Positions 37,697 through 47,799 of a stretch of 64,000 nt of DNA are shown piece by piece. A program made the translations under genes and the position numbers. Position 1 is the first letter of the stretch. Every line of letters begins with the position of its first letter. The notes below the pieces were generated by a model. The model did not search any database and was not told the DNA's origin. It saw only the letters and a program-made list of their open reading frames with translations. The DNA is from Ophiocordyceps camponoti-saundersi (nom. inval.). Its lineage: Eukaryota; Ascomycota; Sordariomycetes; Hypocreales; Ophiocordycipitaceae. The stretch spans positions 77,290 through 141,289 of the forward strand of contig PDHQ01000031.1 of NCBI GenBank assembly GCA_003339415.1, in the 5' to 3' direction.

Positions 37697-39291
37697 GCTA
37701 GACTGAGAAAGCCTCGGCGGTGTTCATCATATATCAGCTATTGCACATAGACATACAGTCAGCCTCTTGCCTCCAAATAACATGTCGTCAACTTTGTTAC
37801 ACTGTTTCTTCTGCTGCTGTTTCTGAAGTGCGCTTCAGGGGTCTCTACGCCTGTTGTTCGTGCCGCCATCAAGCTTATATATATGGGGACGGCCCGAGCC
37901 TAGCGCACGCCATCAACTGAAACCTCGCCCGACTTTGACGTGAGTAAGTACGAATACATGTATGGATATAACAGGAGAGTCAAAGCTTTGCCCACAGCGA
38001 CGAGCAGCCTTCAGAAAAGGGGCATGCCCAGCTGTTGGCTCTTGAGAAGGACGCAATCCCGCCTTATATTCAAAACAAAGAAGAGCATTGCGCTTGGCAA
38101 ACTGAAGCTTCGGTACCATAAGACACTTGAACTTCAGTTTCCATCACCCTCATACAAGCAGTGAAAGGTTCTTCTATTTCGAGGCAAAAAGAAAAGCTGA
38201 GAGATGGCCTCACACACAGTCTATGCTCTATTGCAACTGCTCTGAAGAGGACAACTTCAGCTGGGGTTTCGGGAGGAGCGGCTTCACGACGTGGCTCAAA
38301 GAAATGCTGATGGTCATACTGATCTTCTAGCAACCGATCCAAGTTCCAAAGCCCAGAAGTAAATTGCCGACGACATGATTTCCATCAGCTTCGAGTGATC
38401 CATACAAGGTAACTGTTTCCATCTCAATGACTAGAGAAACCCTCGCAAGACTTTCCTATAAAACTACCGATCATGCATGTAAGTCCCCGGCAGCAAGCTT
38501 GGTAAAATTATGCGAGAGGATGACGTAGACATTGATGCCTCACGAGCATTGTTCCGTCACAGGTGAGTTGCACAAACAAGAGGTTTATCCGGACGAGTTC
38601 ATTATTGGCCACCGTTCTCATGGCAAAACTAATCTTCCAATATCGGCGTCAGGTCACTTGCATGATCCTGACGAGTATGACCAGGGAATTAACGCCCAAA
38701 TTAGATACCGCGAGATCTAAAACTCGTAGTCTGCTTCCCTACGTAGCCCTTTGATTTCTCGCTTTACCTAGGAATCCGGAACCTAGCTGTCCACTGCTTT
38801 ACACCACGCCGTAAGCCCCTCTCTCTATCCATAGCCACAATAAAGCATTCAGTTCATGCTTCTCTTGTCAACAGTTTCGATGGGCAAGAGGGAAGCGTCT
38901 TGTCGACAGTGTCAACGCCACGGCTGCAGGCTTCACCACTCGGCCATCAGCAACATCAGCATCTATAAAGCTAGGTGAAAATACGAAATCAAGCCGCATC
39001 GACAGTTGAATCTCCCAACAACTAGGCCATAGTAAAGCTAGGTTCGAGTGAAACTTTCAACAAGGCGTTGCTTGGAGCTATTGTGGGCGTCATGGCTTTG
39101 GTCATACCAGCTTCAAGTCGTAATGGCTTACCGGCGAAACGCCGAGACTGACATTGAAGTCTGATGTTTTTTTCCCTCGTTTAGTATCTATAGCTTCGCG
39201 TATTCCACTGGAGCGCATCATGGACACTGTATATAAAACAGGGGGCGAGTTTCTCAAGGGCGACCAGCGCAAACACAGGCTGAGAAGCAGT
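37697..39291. other. Unresolved region between the orphan gene and ARPC5
   Basis: Several short open frames exist (for example 37940-38164, 38127-38330 and 38532-38720 on plus) with non-repetitive composition, unlike the repeat-born frames elsewhere. I could not join them into a gene nor recognise any. It may be decayed coding DNA or an orphan gene whose introns I cannot place. Confidence 0.4.
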
Positions 39292-40051
39292 TCAAACCCT
39301 GCGCCAATCCGTCATTGTCCGACCAATGCAGCCCATGCCAGCAACCTCGACGATCTTCTCGTGCCAGCTCAAGAGCACGCTCAAGGAGCTCGAGGCAGGT
39401 TCGTTGGTCGCGCCGGGCCGTCCGCCGATCTGGCTGAAGCCGCCCGTCGGTTGAGGCATGACCTTGGAAGGCGATCTCGACCCGGATGTACTTCCCATCG
39501 CCATTCCCTTGTAGCTTCAAGCCCCCAACAGAAGTCAGATATCCGTCGAGATGGGCAGACAAAGATGAAGAGGGTAGAGAGGGCGCTTACATGTACTTCA
39601 TCAAGACGTCCAAGCATTCGCTGCCGCCTTGCGAGTCGTAGACTGTTCTCAGCAGGGGGCTCATGTCGCTAGCCTTGATAGATTGGAGGACCTCGATAAT
39701 GGTCTGCAGATGAGCCTCCTAGAAAGAATAAACGGTTCCGTCAGCCCCATGGCGAAAACTCGTCAGGGAAAGTAAAACGAGAGGTGGCGACGGCACCTTG
39801 GCAGCGTCAGTGCCATTGTAAACAGGCGTCTCGAGACAGCCTCGCAATGCGCCTTCAGCATCGCCCCCGCGCAGCAGCTGACGGACCTGACCGGCTAGCT
39901 GGCGCACCTCGGCCTCGGACACGTCGGGCTGAGGCGGGTGGAGGGTCGAGGTGTCGAAATTGACGCTCGAATCCTCTGTGAGGGCATCGATGTTGATGGT
40001 GCGCCAGGCGTCGCCCAGCGTCGCGTTGGAGTGCTGCTGGATGATGGACAT
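39292..40051 (-). CDS. ARPC5: Actin-related protein 2/3 complex subunit 5
   Basis: Small p16 subunit of the Arp2/3 complex, which nucleates branched actin at endocytic patches. Three exons, 39797-40051, 39591-39718 and 39292-39514, give 201 residues. The N-terminal family motif WRTINIDAL is followed by an acidic linker, then VRQLLRGGDAEGALRGCLE, VYNGTDAAK-EAHLQTIIEVLQSIKASDM, and DVLMKYI-YKGMA across the second intron. The end, LSVLLSWHEKIVEVAGMGCI followed by GRTMTDWRRV, is the conserved C-terminal helix. A Ser/Gly/Pro-rich insertion (about residues 130-165) is longer than in yeast Arc15 but is usual in filamentous fungi. Donors are GTGCCG and GTAAGC. Confidence 0.93.
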
Positions 40052-41166
40052 AGTTTTCTCTGCGGAAACTTGGGTCGGATGGTCGAAACGACGTCAGAAG
40101 GTGACGGATTCGGCGCGGAGGCGGATCATCTTCCGGACAAGGGAGGTAAGGCCGAGTGGGGGAAGGGGGTGGGGGAAGGCGACAGAGCACGTGCAAGAGA
40201 GATCTTACATAAGCTACGATTAAATCTTCCGTCTCTTCTCCTTCTTCACTCTCGCCTGGTAAAAGTGAGTACCTAATCACCCGCTCGGTCTAAGCGAGGT
40301 GGGCTACACGGGGCCAGCCCGTCCATCCGCGTCGGCGAAAGGCGAGCCAACAGACGGTCGAGTGTCTCCGGTCGTGAATCGCCCGTCATCTTCGTCGTTG
40401 GCAACCAATGAATGAAGGAAAGCCGTCACTGTACGAAGTACGGACGGAAGAGCCGCACTTGAACTTCCGACTGTGGTTTTTTGTGGCCCTCACTCAACTG
40501 GGCCCAGCTGAAGATATGCACAAAGGGGAAATAGGGGAGCGTGGTAAAGGGGGGAGCAAAAAGGGGGGGGTTTGTTGTTTTTTTCCTTGACCGGGTTGTT
40601 GTTCCCCATCCCGCGGCACGTCCGTCTTTGGTCCACGACGTAAAGAAGATGACGACGACGTTTTTAGGGGTAAGGGGGGGTGTAAAGAAAGGAACGAATG
40701 AAATAGGGACAGCGTCAATCACAGTGTGTCTCTTGTTGTTGAATGGAAGCTTCGGCCATGGTTACTTTTGACGCGGAAGCATGGCAGGATGAAGCTCTCT
40801 CACTCACTCATTCACTCGCTCTCTCTATTCTATCTATCACTAGCGTCCAGACTTACTCTGAACCTGGAGGGGGCGATCATATTCCTCTTATTTGACGTTT
40901 ATTTTTATCCCATTTTCTTTTCTTTTCCTCTCTTTCCTCCTCCATCGCAGAAGGAGACAAGAAAGAAGAAAACCATCTCGAGAAGCGAACAGCCCCCCCC
41001 CCAAAAATGACAGGCTTTCCCTTCTCACTAGCGTTCAAGTGCTGACCCCCGATGGGCGGCGGATCGGTTCCCGGAATGTGATTCCCGCCTTTCCGGACCG
41101 GAGTTTCCAAAACCCCCACCCCAGTACGTCCACACCCCCCCCCTTGGCCGCCCGCACCCCCCGGCA

Positions 41167-41220
41167 GAAGAAGAATGAGAAGAAGAAGAAGAAGAGGAGG
41201 AGGAGGAGGAGGAGGAGGAG
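41167..41220. repeat. (AGA/AGG)n trinucleotide repeat
   Basis: Tandem AGA triplets turning into AGG triplets. On the complement it reads as poly-Ser or poly-Phe/Leu frames, which explains the spurious ORFs there. Confidence 0.85.
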
Positions 41221-43002
41221 TCTCTGGGGTTTTGAGTGGAGTCGGAATCTGTGGTGGAAGGGCCTTTGTCCACGTGGATTGGCGACCACTGCATCAGTAT
41301 GCGGAGTATCCGTACATACGACGTAGTACTATGGATGCATGCATTCATTGTACATACATATCCGTACCTACATCCTGATGGCTGTTCTTCTTTGTTGCGG
41401 CCGCAGGATCCGTGGCTTGACGTCGCCAACAAGGGCTCAAGCGAACGAAGGGTACTTACAGACAGCTTAGCCGTCTGCTGCCGAGGCCGGAAGCGAATAT
41501 GGCCTGATGGGCCCCGTCTCTGTGCGGAAGAAAGGAATAAAAGGCTGCCTCTTAACTAAACTACTGCAGGTATCTATCTATCCGAGAGCAAGAGAGAGTA
41601 TGCCTGTGTAGGGAGTATGTGTGTAAGAGAAAGAGAAGGCAAGCGAAACTGCAGATTGATCGCGGCAAGTCTTGACTTTAGCGGTGGACACGTCTGAGTA
41701 GGTATGTATGTATGTGTTTTTGTTTTGTTTTGTTTTTGTTTGACCCTTTTCTCGCGTCACAATTGCGTCGGCGAACCGTGCGCTTTGTTGTTTTGATAGG
41801 AGAGACAGAGAGAGAGTGAGAGAGAGAGAGAAAATGCCTTGTCGGCCCGCGCCTTTGTCGTCGGCAGTGCGGAGTACATATGTATGTACTGCATAGTACT
41901 TCAAAGGAGCGAGGGGAGGGAGGGCCCTTTACTCCACTCCTCTCAGCCTTATGAGCTTGTGAGAGGCGGGTGTAGGTGTGGGACTGGACGGGTGGGGAAG
42001 GAAGAGCCACGGTCTCCGCACACGCAAGGTGGCCGGTTTCTGGAAAGCTTCTACGAGGAAGCAAAAAAATGGGATGGTATTAATCTGCCAAGGTGGGACT
42101 GATTCATCCCTTTAAGAGGAGAGAGAGAGCGAGAGAGAGAGAGAGAGTCGATGTTGTATTTATGTATCGTACTGGGGGGGGAGGGGGGTGTGAGCAGTGC
42201 AGTACATATGACGCCTTTGCGTGCATGTACTCGAACATATGTATATACCACATAACTCAGTGGTACGGATACAATGCATGGATCTATTACAATGGTTGCT
42301 TAGTATTCGCGTCCCTTCTCTTCACTCTCTCTCCTACATACATACATTCCACGGCGTCTGATGCGCGCTCGCTGAAGTCGTCCCAGCCATCGATCGGGTC
42401 GTGCGGTCCGAGTGTGTAGTGTGTATCCGCAAGAAGTCGGCGCCCGCCAGTCAACGACACGACGCTGTTTGATGCACGTCCCGTCGTCGTCGTCGTCACC
42501 ACATCCATCTACCTACCGCCTGCCTACAACTCTCGGGCCTTCAATATGTAGCTGTACATGCATGAGTATGTATGAGTACTAACATGTGTGTGTGCATATC
42601 CGCACATGCGCGTACATATGTACACAACATGTCTACGGGGCATCCTTACCAAGGGGCGGCCGGTATTCCAGGTCGGGTTATTCTTCCTGTCCATTAGGAC
42701 GACGGGGGGTGAGATTCGTAACGGTGGCACAGAAACGATGACCATTTGCCGAACTCATGCGCCAGGCAGCGAGCATTTTGGCTGGTCGGGCTCGCCGATT
42801 TCTGTTCTGACTCGTTTGCGCTCTCCTCTCTCTTTCTCTTTCTCTCTCGTCGGCTACGGCATCCGCAAGACATGGGAAACGGTACCCGAGATTATTCGTC
42901 AGGCGATGAAGCAGCCCAGCCCGACGGGCATTCCATTCAACCTTTTTTTTTCCCCTTTCTCCTTTAGTCTCTCCTTTTCCCACACATCATCCCTTTTTTT
43001 GG

Positions 43003-43026
43003 GTGTGTGTGTGTGTGTGTGTGTGT
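43003..43026. repeat. (GT)n microsatellite
   Basis: About twelve GT units, with further TATG/TGTG repeats up to 43052. Confidence 0.85.
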
Positions 43027-44393
43027 CCTCGTATGTATGTGTGTGTGTATGTACGCGGGCCGTCAAAACGCGTCCAGAGCTGATGCTGAGCTTATAGACG
43101 GGCAAAGCTGACGCAAGGGGAAAAGGGATGAGGGATAACATTTTTTTTTATGTTTTTTCTTCTCTTCCACATAGCAAGGGAGTTCAAGGGGGGGAAGGAG
43201 AAGAGAGAGAAGGGGGATGGAATAGAAAACGCTCACGTCTCGGATGAAAAAGCAACCGAAGACGAAGCTCAGCCAAGAGAAGTCGAGGAAAAAATAAATA
43301 AAGAGAACCTATATGTAGTGTACATACATACATATGTACGTACGTATGCAATTTTGGGCTGATCCCGACTTGAGATGCCGCACTGATAGGTAAGATTTCG
43401 TCGGTACCAGACCGACCCGCCAGACGGGTCTTCGTTTCTCATTAGCCGCATGCATGACGAATAAGACAGAGAAGAAAAAAAAGGCCGACGGGATGCGGCG
43501 GCGCAGTCGAGCGTCCGGCCCAGCAATCCTTATTGCTACCTACTCCTATCCGTAGGTGCATATGTATGTACATACATACGTACACATCCGAAGAAAGGGG
43601 TGGGGCGGGAGCATCCCCGATCGGGACCCCACCACCGGCCGGGACCACCGACCGGGACCACGACCGGCCGGAGGCGAGCATCGCTTGTATGTTGTATGAT
43701 TGGTCCGCATCCAGCCGGAGCTGGCGAGCAACAAGGAAGGGGAAAAAAAAAAGCCCCGAGCGAGTCGTCGTCATGATGACTCGTCTCCTTGGTTTTGATG
43801 CCAGTCGCGCTACGGATACCCTGCCTACTACTATACATGCCTGTACGGATGAATGCTACACATGGCAAGCCAAGCCTCTCAGTGGATGGACCAGCTTGTC
43901 GGACCGGTTACAGACGATGCAACAGTCGCGAAATATTAATACCTACAGCAAGCTTTTCCCCCTCCTTCTTATCCCATGGCGAAAAGGATATACATACCTA
44001 CCTACCAACATACAATTATATGCACGTATTGGCCCCCACCACTTTACACCCTTCCCGCCATCATCAACCTGAAGGAAATAAGAAGAAAGAGCAAGAAAAA
44101 AAATAAACAAGAGTTGAAAAAATTTTCTTCCTCTCTTTTCCTTCTCTGTTTCCCCCCCTAAAGGCTGAGAGGAGGTAGGAGGGTGTCTCTATCAAGAGAA
44201 GAAGAAGAAAAAAAAGTGAGCCGCACATTGACGGGCCATGGGTATGTGGCCCCCTTCTCCCTCCCCTCCCCTGCCACCCTTATAACGTTGCAGTATCCGT
44301 AGAAGGGTAAGAAGAAGAAGAGAAAGAGGAAGGAGAAGGGGAAAAGGGAAAGGACCCGAGGCTATGGACCGAGCTGCGGGCAGGGGGGGCGCA

Positions 44394-44443
44394 GTGGGAT
44401 GGGACGGGACGGGATAGGATGCGATGGGATGCGATGGGATGGG
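44394..44443. repeat. GGGAT/GGGAC-type 5-base repeat
   Basis: Degenerate pentamer array of GGGAT, GGGAC and GCGAT units. The G-rich strand could form quadruplexes, but this is inference. Confidence 0.7.
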
Positions 44444-46097
44444 CAGGGCTGCCTCGTTTTTCTTTCTTTTCTTTTTTTTTCCTGTCTTTTTGTATAATCT
44501 GGGTTTAGCATCGCCTTGATCTTTTGTGATTTGTTCTCTATGCTGCTGGTATCGCATGGCTATCATGCCGATATATATATAGTATAGTATCCGTATGCAT
44601 ATCCGCTGGTATAAAGTATTCTTTCAGCTATGGAAGAGGTTGCATCCATACACGCATTTGTAGAGATGTTTCCGTAAAGATGCTCTCAACGAAAGAGATG
44701 TGTAAGAAAGAAAGGGTCGAACAAGAAAAAAGAAGTATGTATGTAGTCGATCCCGCCGGCGTCAGTCTCGTCCTCTGGCATGGACACGACACGACACGAC
44801 ACGACACAGCAGGGGAGAAGGGGGGGGGGGGGAGTGAGAGAATCCCAGCCCGTCGGGACGCCAGCATTCTTTCCTTTTTTTTTGGTCCTCCCTCATCTTC
44901 CCCTTCCCTCTTTCTCATCGGGCCTAAGTCAGTTTCTTGGTCCTGATGCCGGCTCGCTTCGCTGCTTTTGCTTGCTTGCTGCAAGGCACGGCCGAAGAGC
45001 CGTGTATAAAGATGTACATGCATGCGTACCAAAGTACATACTACCTAGCACCTCTAGCGGCGAGCTTTTCCATTCTTCCCGTCGCCCGCGTGGAAGAGGG
45101 GGGGGGGGGGAAGGACGGAGGGAGGGAGGGAGGGAAGGGGGGCCCACCCGGGAACGGCGCGACTGTACCCGCTTGTGCCAGTACCTGCGTCATCATGGAC
45201 GGGGGGTGAGATGAAGTATTGGGTACCCGTTGCATGTGTGCGTGTAAGTGCTACAGCAAGCCTTCCCTCCTCTCCCTGGCTTTTTCCCCCCCCTGTAAAG
45301 AAGACTATTGTTTATCGTGTAAGTGTAATTGTATAAAGAAGAAGAAGCCGTCGCCGCACCAAGCTGTAGGCATACCATTACATAACTTAACTTAAAACCC
45401 CCCTCCCTCCCAAGTTCGGCTTCAGCAAGAAAGAAAAAAAGAGAGACTTTGGAAAGAAGCAAAAACCTAAGCCTAAGCAAAGAGAAGGAAAAGAAAGAAA
45501 AAAAAAGGAACTGGACGAGTCGAAACAAGCCAAGCTTGCGCGCACCGGCAAGTAGGTACCTACCTAGGTATGTACATATGTACAGCAAAGTCTTCTCTCC
45601 CTTTTGCCCTCCCCCTTCCCTTCCTTTCTACGGGGCCGCTGGGGGCCGGAAGACTGGCTCTCTCACTCACAGTCATGTTCTACTAGTACGCTATTACTTG
45701 CTACTCCTCTATTCAAACTACAATCTACATACATATGTATATAGTACGTGCCACCTTACCCAAAGAAAAAGGTGCGCTGCCCTTTTTTTTTTTTTTTTGC
45801 TCCTGTTCCTAGGGGGTAGGGAGTAGGTGATTCGTAGTAGGTAGGACGATTAGGAGATTTTGCTTGCATCTGTCTGTGTGTCCGTGTGTGCTGTGTGTGC
45901 TGTGCGTGTGCTCTGAGTGTGCGCGTGTGAGTAGTACATAGTATGTATGTCTGGATGTACTTGTACTTGGCCGTACACAATCCCCTACAGGCTTCTAGTA
46001 CTCCGTAGGTAGTAAAGTAAGGCTTCATTCACATGGAATCCATCGGACGTCCTTCCTTCCTCCCTGGGCAGCTTCGTTCGTTCGTCCGTTGGCTGGA

Positions 46098-46121
46098 ACA
46101 CACACACACACACACACACAC
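46098..46121. repeat. (CA)n microsatellite
   Basis: Uninterrupted run of about twelve CA units. A CTT-triplet repeat follows 20 bases later. Confidence 0.9.
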
Positions 46122-46142
46122 CTTTAACTCTCTCTTCTCTTT

Positions 46143-46167
46143 TCTTCTTCTTCTTCTTCTTCTTCTT
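46143..46167. repeat. (CTT)n trinucleotide repeat
   Basis: About eight CTT units within a pyrimidine-rich stretch. Confidence 0.85.
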
Positions 46168-46886
46168 CCTCCTACATGACTCCTTGGTCCTACTGCTACC
46201 TCTCATATGTACAACTGCCACCACCCACTATCTACCTAGGTAGGTAAGGTAGGTAGGTAGCCACTACAAATGAATGTAGCATGTTTGTACAAGAAGCAGC
46301 CCGCTCCCTTTTCCCCATTCCCTCTCCCCCCCCCCCTCCTTTGAGCCCTCTTTAATTCCTCTTCCCATCCTCTCCTCCCCGGCCCTCTCTCTTCTCCATC
46401 CCCTCTCTTGTTTATTTAATTTTTCTTTATTCCATTCTATTTTATCTCTTCTGACTCGTCAAGAGCGCCTCTCTCTTTTACGTATTTTCTTCTCACTCTC
46501 TTTCCTATCCATTTTTTTCTTCTTGATTTCCTGTCAAAACCTTCATCCACGCGCTTTCCACCTTTGCCGACCCTCCCACTTACTTACATACAAACCGCCA
46601 CATACAGATATACACCCCCCTCCCCATTCTCTCTCTGTCTCTTCCCTCTCCTCCTATTACATACTCTCTTCGCTCACTCACGGCTGCCTGGAAACTTTAC
46701 AGCCCGACCTCGATCTCTCTCTCTCTCTCTCTCGTCCCTCTCCTCTTTTCCCCCCTTGAAAATACCTAATAAGAAGAAAAAAAAAGAAACCCGCTGTCCG
46801 TGCTTCTCGCCTTGACGTACCGCCCGCTGCCCTTCGCAACTCATCCTTTCACTCTCACTCATTCACTCACTCACTCACACCACACC

Positions 46887-46920
46887 CCCCTCCTTTCACC
46901 CCTCCCCCCCCCCCCCCCAC

Positions 46921-46964
<44 letters not shown>

Positions 46965-47009
46965 TTTCCCCCCCCCCCCCCCCTTTTAAACACCCCCCCC
47001 CCCCCCCCT
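46887..47009. repeat. Long C-rich tract with a run of about 40 C
   Basis: A stretch of about 120 bases that is almost pure C, broken by a few A and T, with an uninterrupted run of about 40 C starting at 46922. The exact length is doubtful because such runs are often misread or mis-assembled. The complement strand is a long G run. Confidence 0.8.
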
Positions 47010-47618
47010 CTCTCTCTCTCTCCCCTTGGGTCCGGCCATTGGCATTGGCCCCCTTATTAGTGGCGCCAGCAGCCGCAGCCACGACAGCCAGTCAGTCCCT
47101 CTTACATCTGATCTCGGCCAGCTTCGCCTTGCGCACTCTTTTCGAATCATCCACACACATTCTCTCTCTCTCTCTTACTCTCCTCTCTCTTCTCTCCTTT
47201 TCCTTTACCCAACTGAGAAAACGTTCCGCTTGCGTGCCTGCTGGCTCTCTGCCTTTCCACCCCCTCCTCTTCCCTCCCCCCCCCCCTGCGACAGCGTCTT
47301 GCTCCGTGTCACGTCTCGTCCCAACGCGCCGGTGCCGATACCATCTTCGCCTCGTCGACCGCTCCCGCCTCAGCTGCCCTTCCCGAAACAGCCTAATATC
47401 ATTGGTGATATCTCGCATCTACCACCCACCCCCCCCGGTCGACATCACGGCCCTCTTGCTCGCAAACAGAGCCTCTCATCATTCCGCTTCTGCTGAGGCA
47501 AGCTTCTTTTTACCTTGTCGCACCACAACTCCCCTTCCGGTGAGTCATCGTCGCTTGATTCTTACGCCCGATCTCATTGCCTCGCCTTTCTTTGCCCGTC
47601 TCGTCCTCGTCGTCCGTC

Positions 47619-47625
47619 TATATAA
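47619..47625 (+). promoter_or_regulatory. TATA-box-like element
   Basis: TATATAA in the context CTATATAAGAG, 109 bases before an ATG in good context (TCAACATGG). The flanking DNA is pyrimidine-rich and looks like a fungal core promoter with a 5' leader. Confidence 0.5.
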
Positions 47626-47733
47626 GAGCTGCTCGCTTTCCCACCACGCCTTATCCTCAAGTCCGTTAATCCGATCTTTTAGTATCCTCATCAACTCTTG
47701 TTTATGGTTTCCTAGCCATCTACACTACTCAAC

Positions 47734-47799
47734 ATGGGCCGAGGAGCTTATGACACGACGGGCGTGCCCAAGCCGCCGCCACGGCCGCAACCCCGATAA
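47734..47799 (+). CDS. Possible 21-codon small ORF downstream of a TATA box
   Basis: ATG in strong context starts the peptide MGRGAYDTTGVPKPPPRPQP plus one Arg, then TAA. No family was recognised. The same frame stays open for another 160 codons after the TAA (47800 to a stop at 48280-48282), beginning with a non-repetitive stretch (SSSQPGLEGLRLYNNDNACI). It could be a small-protein gene, an upstream ORF, the first exon of a gene I cannot resolve, or chance. Confidence 0.3.
   Translation: MGRGAYDTTGVPKPPPRPQPR

Larger units (their letters stand above)
40052..46886. other. Gene desert, left part
   Basis: Nearly 7 kb with no recognisable conserved gene on either strand. It contains simple repeats, homopolymers, CATA/TGTA runs and C/T-rich stretches, plus TATCCGTA or its complement at 41307, 41359, 42264, 43547, 43811, 44294 and 44588, and TACCTAGGTA at 45561 and 46233. 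The many open frames are translated repeats. From about 46250 the plus strand becomes strongly pyrimidine-rich. Confidence 0.6.

Noticed and set aside
42746..43097. Possible small gene with MGNGTRDYSSGDEAAQPDG
   Set aside because: It runs straight into a CT-rich tract and GT microsatellite, without splice support or recognisable family.
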